Notes under the pieces: generated by a model | What the model saw: only the letters and a program-made list of their open reading frames with translations | Told to the model about the DNA's origin: nothing | The model's database searches: none | Translations under genes and position numbers: made by a program | Part shown: piece by piece, positions 1 through 21,890 of the stretch | Layout of the letters: each line of letters opens with the position of its first letter | How positions within the stretch are numbered: the first letter of the stretch is position 1 | Source: Onchocerca volvulus | Lineage: Eukaryota > Nematoda > Chromadorea > Rhabditida > Onchocercidae | Assembly: GCA_000499405.2 (NCBI GenBank) | Contig: HG738137.1 | Coordinates: 21,538,603-21,602,602 of the forward strand | DNA length: 64,000 nucleotides | Direction: 5' to 3'

Positions 1-1877
1 AATAGGAAAAGCCAACGAAGACGGTTTTTAATCAATTTCCAATGGAAAGAAAATGAGTTTTTTATACAGTGTTATGAGACCAGAATTTCCAGTCTAGGAT
101 TCCAGGATTTCTTCTTATAGATGCGGCAGGAATAATTTCTGTTTTGAATTTTGATACATAGAGCTTATAAGAGATACGTATCATATGGAGACAGGAACGA
201 AATATTGCTATGTAATAGAATTGTTGTCCAAATTATTCACATTCTCGCAGATAAATCATTGCAATTGCTGGGAGTCGGCCAAATTTAACTTTCGATCGAG
301 CATGTCACGATCTTGATCAAACATGTTATGATGTGTGATGGTCAGTGGTCCATAAACATTATGGCTGATATCAAGATGTAATTTAAAGATATGTTTTAGG
401 TGGATAAAGCCTACTACCAAATAGTTTATATAGTTATGTTGAATGTTAAACTTATCAAAAACAATTACATTGTATTATATTTGCTGACTGACTGCTCATG
501 ATCTGTCTTAATTATATTTCTGCTTTATTAGTTTCTGTATCAATTATTTTCTTTTGCATAAATTTTGCTCAAAGATTATTTTTCATAACATAACATAATT
601 TGCAAACATTGCCTGAAGTTTTCAAGAAATTATTCTGTTTTATTAACCTATTTCATCTCATTATGGGTTCTCTTAAGTGTGTCCTGATGCTTTCCTGGAA
701 TAATTCCACCATCGAAAATACTGTATAAGTATTCAGGCATTACGGGTACTACCAATCTTTGCTAGCATATCACCATAATACAGTGCTGGACAGAATATTG
801 AAAAGGTAACAGAACTTGAACGGCTCATATCATTCGTTGTTTCTGAATTGACATCAATGCTTCTTGATCATTTTTCTTTTTCTTTTTCTTTTTTTTTTTC
901 TCGCTAAATGACAATAACAATTTAAATGAAATTCTGTCGAAATAGGTAAAATTCTAGCTAGATCTTTTCAGGAAGCATCAAAGTTTGATATAATTTAGTT
1001 TTAATTTTACGTCCTGGTAAGATTATAAATTTTTCACTTTCCAGAAGCCAAATCTCAATTTCTCGCAATGTTCGCTTTTTAATATTAGACTTAATAATAT
1101 TTAAATCTATTAAGACTTAATAATATTAAAAAGCGAACATTACAAGAATTTCACGTTTTAATTTATAAGGCAATAAAAAGAATAATGGATATTTGCGCCT
1201 TGCTTCCACAGCAAAATGTTTTATCTCTCTATTATTTAATTTGAATATTGTGACAAAATTTTATATAAATTTACAAACTCAATAAAAGATGCAAATTTAT
1301 GTTAGCTTATAAATGACTGAATGCTTCCGAACTGTCCATTTTATATGAGTTGAAGAATCGAAAGACGACTGTAATCATGCCAGTTTTCCAGAAGTATGTA
1401 TTCTGGATTGCCAATGTTTTGCACAGTATGGACTAAAGGGAGGAAAGTCACGGATGTTCTGAAGCCTTTTGAAAGACAAATTTTGATATTGCTTCCTATC
1501 TAATCATAATTTAATTAATATATAATCAGCTTTTAAGCGCGAATTTTCTCAGAATACTCTTTTATACATAGAAAATTACAATTGAGAATAGTGTCGTACA
1601 CGGCAGTCAAATGTCGCAGAATCAAAATGTGCGTATGATTGCAGTTTAGGGTCCTCCTAATAAAAAGAATAATATTTGGTCTAACTTTTAATCAAAAAGT
1701 TATGCACAACATATGAATCCTACAGAAAGTATACTGAAGTAAATAATATGTCGAAACATAAATACTTGTTTTTTACTGATAAAACCGTTATTATGTCTCT
1801 CATTATTGCATCATTCTTTCAGAAAAACAAAGAAATCGGTACAAAATCCACAAACATCGGCCAAACGAAATCAACGA
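1..1877. other. Upstream AT-rich non-coding DNA
   Basis: I see no convincing exon here. The stretch holds a long hairpin at 1067-1141 (listed separately) and T-rich runs near 880-900. A TTCTTTCAG acceptor ends at 1822 and is followed by a short presumptive 5' untranslated stretch leading to the kinase start at 1878. The kinase promoter probably lies within this segment, but no specific element can be named. Confidence 0.5.
1067..1141. repeat. Perfect 21-bp inverted repeat (hairpin)
   Basis: The arm at 1067-1087 (AATGTTCGCTTTTTAATATT plus A) is matched by its exact reverse complement at 1121-1141, with a loop of 33 bases. The loop also contains two near-direct copies of AGACTTAATAATATT. It could be a small MITE-like relic or a structured transcript. 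No flanking target duplication was evident. Confidence 0.85.
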
Positions 1878-4800
1878 ATGATCTTCAGCGCCCAGAAAAC
1901 TGCTGCCACGAGACAAGTAATTTTTCTGTTTTAAGTTCAGTAGCAGTTTTGATTATGAATAATACATTTAAATAGCAGGGAATCTATTTACTGATTCATT
2001 TTAACTAATTTTCCACTTTCGAAAATTCATTTTTTCTAGCTTTCATGTGTCTCTGCAAATCGACCAAGCAGTCGTCGTGTAGCACACAGTCAAAAAGCAT
2101 CTGGAAAATATGTGGAGATGACTGGACCTGACTTCCAAAAAGATCGGGAGAAGGAAGACCAGGCGGTGCAAGAACTAGTTGAGCATCTGAAGTCCATTGC
2201 ACCATTCAATAAACGTTGGCAAGTAAAATATTCTGTGGAATGCGGTCACTTCAATAGAAAATAGAAAAATTTCTGAAATTTATTATCCTTGAGCCGGTTT
2301 GAAATTTGCTAAATTTCTTTTTTTATTGTTTATAATATAATGAATCTTTAAATGAAAGATTTAATTTCACCAATTTCAAGATCCATGTTCAGGTAATTGA
2401 GACAATCAACCAAGGTACATATGGTGTGGTATTTTCCGTTCGTGATGTTGTCACAAAGGTATACGGTGTCATTAAAGTGGCTAAATCAATGGCCAACGAA
2501 GCTGGCAATGTTTCAGCTGAATGGGAAGGATTTATTCTGGAAACAATGTTCAAAAGAGTACAGTTTAATATCTGATATTAATTATGATTAAAAATAAGAA
2601 TAACTGACAATGATTAATAGAACTGCAAGAGAAGAAATTCAGATCAGAAGGCCGGATCAAAAACATTTTAAAGCACAAGAATTAATCGGTATAGTGAGAA
2701 GATTGGAAAGTATCTTTTATAAGCATTTTTCATCTTGGAAAAATATTTTTCAAGCGTTTTTCATTTTTCAACAGTATTTTTTGCATTGAAAAAACATATA
2801 TTCATCTTCATTATCATAATTTTCATATTCATTTTTATGAAGAAAATCAAAACTATATGAACTATTTTGTACCTAAAAGATTAGCATGTACGGTCAAATA
2901 AAACCGTATTTCGTGCAGTCTACTAATTTGAAGTTTTTGTATAAAATTGCTTCAAAAAGCATTCTTTTAACATAATTCGTACATTTCGCAAGTCTTCAAT
3001 TCCACAAGTTTTGGAATTTTTTGAACCGAAATTTTAAGAAACTTCAAGAATTCAAAATTTCCGTTTCAAAATGGCATAATAAAATGAATTCAGTCCGAAA
3101 CTGCATCAATCGTTCGTTTGTTAGATAAAGGTATGCTTGCGGATCAGCATGGAGAAGGCATGGAATTTGTGGTACTGGAAAAGGCGGCAGTACCCGTCAA
3201 AGACTACATTTATGAAGTAAATAGGATATTATAAATTAATTCATTTTTTTGTTTATAAGACTTTTATTTTCTTCCTAGATCAATACTTGGCTTATTTTTT
3301 CACTAACAGCGAGTCTGTATAAATAAAAAAATATAAATGTTCGTCGTTCAAAATCTTAAATCTCCGAAAGTTCTTAAATACGCACGTTGTATGAAAATAT
3401 CAAATCAATCGGTGAAGAACTTGAAACGTTGTGTGGAAATGAACAACGAACATTTATTTTTTCATCTATATAAGATATAGATTAATTTGTATTGGGGACA
3501 TAATTTTAAAAGATTAAAATTTAATTGCAGGTAAAAGGAGCACATAGAAGATATCGTGCGGCAAACATTTCATTACAAATGCTCAAAGGAATTTATGATC
3601 TTCATGCACAAGGTCTTATTATTCCAAATTCTTTAGAGATATTCTTGTACAATAATATATTGAAGGAATAAATTAAGATATAAAAAAAGTGAAAAAAATA
3701 TGTTGAAATATGCTTCCTATCCCTACAGGAAAAAAATATAGCAAATGTTTCACTGATATTGCTTGTACTATCATTTCTATCTTTATTAAGAGTTAAGTTG
3801 TCCTCTGACACTGGTGAGATCAAATTGCTATCATATTTCCTTTATTTCAGTTTGAAAAGTAATTAGAAGTGAGAAAAGTTTATATATTCAGGACTCCTGC
3901 ATCGAGATTTGAAGCCAGATAACATGGGTTTGTGTTCAAGAGAACAACCGATCGCATTACTCTTCGATCTCGGTATGGCTCGAATGTACACCGATGGGGA
4001 AAGTGATGTAACTTAGCATTTTCATCAGTGCAACACAATTCTCTACTTTTAATAGAAAAATGATTATAAATATATGAATTGGGCTATTTGAGTCACTAAG
4101 AAATTCTTGTCTTTTTGAAAAGTATTCTAACGAACAGAATCTGATTCACTTAATTATAAAAAATATTGATCTCATAGCTAACATCTTGTTGATGTCATTT
4201 TCAATTAATGTTTGATAGAAATTTCAGTCTTAGTAATTTGACTAATTTCAATTAATTTTAAAATTTCTTCCGTTAGTCTTGTCAGTTTTTGATACCTGCG
4301 AGATGACAGTGATAAGACAGGTTGTGGCTTAATCACAAATCCTAAAAATATTAAAGTGTGCTTAATTTGTCTTTTTGTAATACCAGAACCCAAAAAATTA
4401 ATGATAACTTTGTAATTAATTCTTATCTTTTTGTCATACTTTTTGACTTTAGTGTTATGAATTAAATTAGTTAAAAGAATTTTATTATTGCTATCGGAAA
4501 ATTTATTCAATAACTTACGTAATTCAATCGCGGTATCCAATAATTGCATACTTTATCAAATTAAAACTTCCGTACTTATTCCATCCCAATACCTGGGACT
4601 AAGGAAAAGATGATCTCGGAATAGTTGAAATGAACGAATCATATAAATTCAAAACTAGGTCAACAACAACGATTTGTGTATCGGATCAAGTCAATTTTCA
4701 TGAGTTACTTTTCATAAGTTAACCATCAAGCGAAGTGCAATTATAACTTTCTTCGGTAGATTGAATCTAAGCTCAACTCTTGCATCAAGTTTCTCATATA

Positions 4801-6250
4801 AATATTTTTTCCAAAAGACTTTTTGTAGATACGACCACCACGAACATGTTGTCCGTTCCGAGGAACACCGGAATGGGCAAGTGGGCATGCGCAAAAAGGG
4901 CGTGAACAGACACGTTTTGATGACCTCATTGCTTGGCTTTATGTTACGTGTGAACTGTTTGCAAACGAACGTGAACCCATCCAACCGTTGCCATGGACGT
5001 ACAGAAATAATACGAGGGTGAGAATATTTCTGCTGAATCCTGGAATAGCTGATGAGTAGTCCAAAAAATCTTGAAGAACTGGAGAACGACAAGAATATTG
5101 TACAAATATTTCGAAAAAATTAAAGTTTATAAAATAATTTCGTCAATTTCAATGAAAAATCTTCAGATATTGGATGCGAATTGATGGACGCAACAACTCT
5201 TTGTTTACTGCTTTTTCTTTTCGTCTGTTTCACTTTTTGTTGAAAATTATAATATGGAATATTTATTTGTGGATTGTTTAGGCAAATAAATATCTGAAAT
5301 CAATATTCTGTCCCGCCCGTTATCTCCTGAGAACATTGCCAGAACAATACTATACAATTAACGCATATCTTCAAACAGGTTATCTTTGTATATGAACAAA
5401 AAAAAAAATTTATCAAAAAGACAAACTAATTTTATAATTTGAAAAAATGAAAAAAGAAAACGCAACAAGATATAGAAAAAATTCTACTAATTTACTTATA
5501 AGCTTATCTTTGCTGCAACAATTTAAAAATTAATTCTAGCAAATCCTCAAAAGCCACCAGATTACCATTTTTTGGCTGAAAAAGTTTCTGAAGCAATTAA
5601 GGAGTTGGAAGAAGAAGTCAAAAAATTGCCACCGCTCCCGGCACCAACGGTACCAACGGTAATTTTTATTGTCAACTAGTCAGAATATCATATCAGTTTT
5701 AATTTCAAATCAATCAAGCCAATTTATAGTCGGAAAATTAATCAATCCATACTTATTTCGTAGTAAGAAGAAAACATAGAATGGTTGTCAGATTCTGAGA
5801 TTGGACTGGTCCGTTCATAAGCATTATACCGTAACCTATTTTTTATTAAAAGTTCGCTCCACTATTTTGGCTTCTCTTAAATAAGTCCATATTTCAGCCT
5901 CGCTGTGCTCTTTACATGTTGTAAAGGTCATATCGCAATCTCCTCGTATTCTTTACACGTGGCTAGGGGTTAAATACAACGATGAAATCTTAACAATGTT
6001 ACTTTAGATACTACAGAAGATTGAGTTTCTTCAGTCTTGTTGTTCCAATCCTACAAATGGTCATTTCTGTGGCATCTTCCCTTTTTAAGATTATGTAATA
6101 ATCATGGAATATTCCCAAGCATTTTTACAGGATGTTCAGGAGCAAAAAAATGAATATAAAGGACAGTTCAAAGGAAAATCAAAAAGCAAAAGTAAGGGGA
6201 AATCAGTGGCTGAAAAGAATACGACGAAGAATTTGTCGAGATTATCTTAA
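1878..6250 (+). CDS. CK1-family Ser/Thr protein kinase (nematode-expanded, TTBK-like)
   Basis: Ten exons give 410 aa: 1878-1916, 2040-2222, 2393-2557, 3094-3216, 3531-3612, 3892-4007, 4829-5017, 5282-5378, 5540-5658, 6131-6250. A basic N-terminal leader of about 70 aa precedes the catalytic domain. The glycine loop is INQGTYGVVF (residues 79-88, first Gly replaced by Asn) and the ATP lysine is in VIKV (K102). The catalytic loop HRDLKPDN begins at 201. The metal motif is DLG (223-225) instead of DFG. The activation/substrate segment FRGTPEWAS...EQTRFDDLIAWLY is diagnostic of the CK1 superfamily. The C-terminus ends in a Lys/Ser-rich tail (GKSKSKSKGK). Lys, HRD and the DxG Asp are present, so it is probably active. 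The start is the first in-frame ATG after an acceptor at 1822; an upstream exon cannot be excluded. Substrate unknown. The large worm CK1 expansion makes one-to-one orthology unsafe. Confidence 0.85.
3322..3464. repeat. Imperfect fold-back repeat inside kinase intron 4
   Basis: The left arm at about 3322-3350 contains AAATGTTCGTCGTTCA. The right arm at about 3440-3464 contains TGAACAACGAACATTT, which is complementary except for one position. The arms continue into A-rich/T-rich extensions and enclose roughly 90 bp. The whole element lies in an intron (3217-3530), so it is compatible with a small non-autonomous transposon relic. Confidence 0.6.
4205..4549 (-). other. Antisense 114-codon ORF nested in a kinase intron (unassigned)
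   Basis: An uninterrupted frame with an ATG start and TAA stop lies on the minus strand inside the 820-bp kinase intron (4008-4828). The predicted product is Lys/Ile/Leu-rich and mostly helical-looking, with no signal peptide or membrane segment. I do not recognise a family. Nearly all other genes here have short exons, so a 345-bp open frame in AT-rich intronic DNA is unusual. It could be a nested single-exon gene, a decayed mobile-element fragment, or chance. Confidence 0.3.
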
Positions 6251-7086
6251 AAGGATAATGATAAGAAGTGAAAAAAAAATACCTCTCATGCCCTTTTATA
6301 ATGATATGCAAAAATATAATAATGAAATAATAATTGTATATATAGCGTCTATTCGTCTCGTTTGAAGATTTAGAGTTTCCTTAATGACCAAAGGGATTCA
6401 TTGTTATCAGCTGCTTATCAGAATTTTGATACAATTGTGATGAATCCAAATATCATACAGATAAAAGGCATATTAATGGCTACCTTCTCCTTCCATCCCA
6501 AAGTAAAAAGCTCGATCAATATATTGATCCTTGAACTCAGTTCATTCCGAAGTTTGCCTTCGACAAGTATTGCATAACGCGTTGCACAAGTAAAATTCGT
6601 GTTAATGCGAAGGTGAAAGGTCATAGACATGTGTATTCCAAGGATTTAGAAGTAGACGGGTATAGTGGATTTGAAGTTTAGAAGGGTTCTGAATTCCATT
6701 CTTCTGAAGCTCCAAAGTTTCTGACTGATTTCGAAGGTTCCTGATATCACTTCAAAATTCTGAAATCGTTGGTTGATTTTGAAAATTCATGCTGCAATTA
6801 TGCCTTCCCAGTTGTTTCACTGTATTGGTATTTGTTACTTCACATGTTTGAATTGGCTTTTTAACGTCAAATCTTATGAAATTGTTGACGTATTGGTAGA
6901 AGAACTCTATTCTACCTTCCCAGTAAACCACAATGTTTAGAATAATGATGTTCAGAGTGATAAAAATAGGGTAGTATTAAAATCTGAAAACATTGACACC
7001 ATGCTAAGAAAGTCACCTGATCAAATTTAGCATTGGATGTTCATGTTCTAACTTTCTTATATTTTTAATCCTTATTTTTGTTCCAG
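6251..7086. other. Intergenic segment between kinase and NOL11-like gene
   Basis: I see no supported exon. The only open frame of note (6418-6630, minus) lacks splice or family support. The segment ends in TTTTTGTTCCAG directly abutting the next ATG. Confidence 0.5.
7075..7086 (+). promoter_or_regulatory. Candidate spliced-leader trans-splice acceptor
   Basis: TTTTTGTTCCAG is immediately followed by the ATG of the NOL11-like gene, with no intervening base. An acceptor with no in-window 5' partner exon, placed right at a start codon, is what a nematode SL acceptor looks like. The alternative is an ordinary acceptor of an unseen upstream exon, which would make this ATG internal. Confidence 0.45.
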
Positions 7087-10000
7087 ATGAAAAACTGCCT
7101 GAGGTATTCGATAAATGATCGCCTTTATGTGGAAGTTATATTAGATGATAACAAGTATCAAAGTATGTTAGATTTTGCCATTGAAATTAAAAAATCTACT
7201 TGAATTTTTTCGAGATTAAAAAATCGATTCGAAATCACACATATTCTTTGTAATATGTCATTTCAGAACTAAATTCTTTCACAGAGAAAATTTCTAATCA
7301 ATTAGTGACTTTCAAAAGTAAATGCCAAATAGATATTATTTTAGATGATAAATTTAATAGTTTTATTTTAGAAGCTTTTAAGACGTTAACAATAAGACTA
7401 TGTTCGGAAGATGAACATGCTGTTATTGGAAAGACGAAATTCTTATGGCCAGAACAGTGCTTGCCAAATGAAGTAAGTTAAGTGTTGCGATAGTGTGTGC
7501 TGTTTTTATTCATGCATGTTGTTTCTTGCCACCTTTTTTTAAATAATTCCATGACTTTTTTCTATTTTTTAATTTTATTCTGTAGTTTACCACTTTGATA
7601 AGAATGCTACGGATTCATTAAATCACGTATTCATTATAATACCTTACAGTTTTAGAGATAACTGCTTCAAAAATTTTGAAACTAAAAGATATTAAGCTAA
7701 CCTTACTCTACTTTCTAAACTAAAATGCGCATGATTTAAGACAATTATTACATGGAAAATTATAAAAATGCCTTCATTCTTTCCTCCATCACTTTTAAAA
7801 ATTACTGTTTTCTATATGTCTTTATTTTATTCCGAATTTTTAGATCAGAATAGGAGTTATTTCGTATGCCTTACTTATATTTGTTTTCTGAAAAAGAGAA
7901 AAAGTGGAAAAGGGAAGCATTGCATTTAATAGTAACATATTTCTTCAGTGTAAGTTAATTGCATATTGAGAAAAAGAAAAAAGATTGTTGTGCTATTATT
8001 ATAACTATATGTTTTGAACTGATAGAGACTTGACTACAGATTATCTTTCTTAGATCACAATAGATGAAAAACAGACTCTTGTTTTGAAAGGAATTGGTAA
8101 TATCGCCAGGATACCTATAAGGCAAGTTTTTTTTTTCTTATTATGCCTTATAAAAAGACTTCTATGTTGTAATGCATTCCTTATCTCCTTTAGTTTTTCT
8201 TCTGTAAATGAGCAGGTTTTGGGCAGTTTAAACATCAAGAAAATGTGTTTTTTTTTTTCGGCTGGAAGGAACATAACAGGTTTAATCTTATTCGGTAAGT
8301 TTATGAATTTTTGAAGCTTGTTGAAAAATAGTTTTGAATTTAAAATATTTTTTTTAGAATACAACCAAATAAATGTTCGTTATACATCGGTACTTCAGAA
8401 GATACCGTTCCATCCGTATCCATTCATACATCACTGTCTTCGTTTCATAAGGCAGAGCCCTTTGATTCTCTCGCTGTAAAGATTTCCGATTGCTTAGCAC
8501 AAGATGTTAGTTCCTCGAAATTTTGAAGTATTTCTTAAGTAATGAAAGAGCAGTGAAAATTTTTCAATTTCTAAAGATTCAATTTATTATGAAAATAGTT
8601 CTACTTGTCTGGTGTTGTTAATGGATAAGTTTATGTAGTTGGTTGCAGGATTTGGATAATATTTGGAATGAATTATCAAAATTAGCCAAGAAGGCAAATG
8701 TTGATATGTCTGACTACTTACCTATAATACTTCCTTCACATTTGCAAACGGCATTGTTAAAGATTTTACGCAAATACGTTAATGAAAAACTTTTCGATCG
8801 GGTACTCACACTTGTCGTTCGTTCGAGGCTAATTACCGAATCCAAGTTAGTTTAACTCTTAGCTTCTAGCATATATGCAGGATCCATGGTATTTATATCT
8901 CGAGAAAAATTAAAGGTGGAAGAAGGAATAACTTTTTTAAATTGCAAAAATCTTAATCATTCAACTTATTGAGTTTCTGTAAACGCTTGGTTCAGCTCAT
9001 TGTTCTCACAAGACTCACAGTCTTTAGTGGTTTCAGTTTTTTTAAATAAGAAATGCAGTCAGGTTCATAATATTTTTAACTTTATGTAGTAGGTAATATT
9101 TATTTTATAGTCTTGATGTTTATGAAGCATATGCTTTATAAAAAAAAAAATCTGCATTTCAAGATTTGTTCATCGAAGTGTTCTTCAATATATATTAGTG
9201 CTATGGAAGTTATTTCAGGAATGCATATATTTTAGTTATGTAATGCGTAGAGAATTATAAATTGATTGTTTTTAGAATATGCTGTAAACTCATTGAGTTA
9301 TTAGCTAGTAAAGGTCTTATTCAACAAGCAGTTGATTTTTTGCGTTTTTCGCTAATAGTCGATGATCAAACATATGCGGCATTTCTCAAAATGTCTTCTA
9401 ATGAGTACGTTTAATTTTTTTTTTTTTTTTTTTGCAATTTTTTTAGACCATCACATGCTACATTTGTTTATGTCTTCTATTTTTGATTTGAACTGCAGTG
9501 TTTTTGTTAGAGATAGTTAATATGCTCCCTATCCATTGTTCAGTGCGAGAACTAATGATATGGTTATTATGAACTTTTATGAGTCAATTTAACAAAATAA
9601 ACTCCGAGTTGTTTCATTTATTTAATCATTCCTGATCATTTTCATGGTACTAAAAATGAAAAAGGAGAAATCATAATTTTTCAGATCTGTTACGGGAAGT
9701 TCGGATTTACTTTTAGCTTTATTGGAAAAGCCAATTAACAGCTGGGGGTTACGACTAACTATTTCGCAAAAATTGTCAGAGAATGAAGTTGCTATCCTTA
9801 TTGAACGGTTAATATCGCTGTGCTGTGACAGGAAGAGAGATGACTTATTTGATAAGGTTCTAATTTTACTTCGCAAGTTTTTTAATTTATGAGTAATGTT
9901 GACATTGTATTATGCTAAATTTCATTATCCTTCGTAGATACTTCATTTTTTAAGCTTAACATTACATCAGCTGTTGGGAGGAAACTAAATATTAATAGTT

Positions 10001-10660
10001 TCGCTTATTTGGATATATAATGCTTACAGAATAATACAGACATCTTGACATTTCGACACTTTTTCAGATACTAAAGCTTGTAGCAGTTCTTGCTGATAGT
10101 CATTCACAACGTTTTGTTTGGGATGAAAAGTGTCATACTGTAATGCGAGATGCTGCCTGGTTTGCAGCAACCATGGTATTCTAAATTTCTTAACGGCATT
10201 AGTTTGAGATTTTTTTTTATAGCTTTCATTTTCCATATTTTGGGACATTTAGTTTCTGCTATTACTTCTGAAGAATTTCTGAAGAAATCTTTACGAAATT
10301 GACTTAAATAACTTATTTAGAGTAAACATTCTTTGAATTTATGTTCTCCAATTTTCATATTTTTTCGAAGTTGAAAGTATGAAAAAGTTTCTATATTTTG
10401 AAAAAATAAAGTAAGAATAAGATATTAGATTCATATCAGATTGTTTTATTTGTATTTTGATTGTATTATTGTAAGAAGTAAAATAAATCTTTGGCCGCAA
10501 TTCACGTAATTTATTGCTAACATTTCAGGTGCAATTAATCGATATGTTTCGTCACTTGGAGCAACAACTGGAGCAAAGAGAAAAGATGGTTGATAATGCG
10601 CCTGAAATCAATAGTGATTATATTATTAGGAAGATTAGTTTTGCTCAAAAACCCATATAG
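7087..10660 (+). CDS. NOL11-like protein (C-terminal helical region); probable nucleolar ribosome-biogenesis factor
   Basis: Ten exons give 393 aa with closed phases: 7087-7162, 7267-7317, 7372-7472, 8054-8121, 8358-8505, 8649-8845, 9276-9404, 9685-9856, 10068-10175, 10529-10660. The intron after 8121 has a GC donor. Residues about 150-350 are rich in amphipathic helices (LPSHLQTALLKILRKYV, ENEVAILIERLISLC). The end carries LVAVLADSHSQRFVW and then a helix closing with DYIIRKISF. This order resembles the NOL11 C-terminus, in which a LLDAHF-type segment is followed by a coiled helix and a YSIE-type ending. Family members take part in pre-rRNA transcription and processing in the nucleolus. The N-terminal propeller expected of NOL11 is absent or too diverged to see. 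The assignment rests on remembered family pattern only. The gene itself is well supported. Confidence 0.5.
8122..8357 (+). other. GC-AG intron in NOL11-like gene
   Basis: The exon ends ...CCTATAAG and the intron begins GCAAGT, a consensus GC donor. The nearest GT (GTTTTT, four bases on) would leave the wrong phase and hit a stop at once in the next exon. The acceptor is TTTTTTTAG. Confidence 0.75.
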
Positions 10661-11553
10661 GGTTTTGTTTTGTTTTTTTTTATTATATTTCATCCTTTCT
10701 CTGTATTTTTCGAGGTTTTGTTCGGAAATTGAGTATTGTAAATATTTTAAACGATATTCAATTTTAAGAGGAAGTTTTTTAAGAATAATATCATGTCGCT
10801 CTCTACATTATTTTGAAACCTTTGCTGACTTCTAAGATTATTGATGAGCCTTTTAAATGAAATTTCGACACAATTTATGTGGCTAGAAGTACATGAGAAG
10901 TTTTAAAAATATTATATCAAGTGATATGTGGTAAATTAATTTGAAGAATCGCTGAGGAATATTTAAATTTAAGCTGAACAATCAATGAGCAGTTTGTCTA
11001 CTTTTTATGGCCATTCATTTTCATGTTATCAGTGTTACTTTAATAAATCTTCCATTTCATAATTACTTTTTTGTGAAATCCAGGCTAAAATATTCCACCG
11101 CCTGCATCGAAATGATTTCACTCTTAAATAGAGAATTTAGAAGTGTATGATACTGTAAAGCACATTTGATAATTTTTTCGAGAGCAAATGCGAAATAATT
11201 TTTACTCGAAGGATCACTTTCTGCACTTCTGTACTGGAATTGCAACTTTTGCTCTTTCTAGGTCGTTCTGCATTTCAAAGACAATGGTATAAAAATTGAT
11301 AACTTCAGGTCATTCGAATTTGTCACTCCTGTAGCGTTCAATCAGCACTGATTGTTATATTATAGTATTCTTAAGAGAAAAGTTTGAGTACTCCGATCTC
11401 TCCTTAAGTGTCCTTTCAAATAATAGAATGGTTACAAGCTTTACAATTCTACGTATTTGGTAAAGGATTTCTACTCAATAGTCAATGATTTTCAGATTAC
11501 TCAATTTATATAATGTATTGCTGCCATTATGTAAAATCAAACAGACTGCGTTA

Positions 11554-21890
<10,337 letters not shown>

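Noticed and set aside
1748..1975. ATG-initiated frame at 1748 as the kinase N-terminus
   Set aside because: Spliced onto the exon at 2040 it runs into a stop. A different frame of the same exon (start 1878) joins cleanly to the kinase.
4712..5092. Minus-strand frame of 126 codons over kinase exon 7
   Set aside because: The plus strand encodes the conserved FRGTPEWAS kinase segment here, so the antisense frame is a shadow.
8050..8364. 104-codon minus-strand frame opposite the NOL11-like gene
   Set aside because: It overlaps two phase-supported exons and the GC-AG intron on the other strand, and looks like a shadow of poly-T intron sequence.
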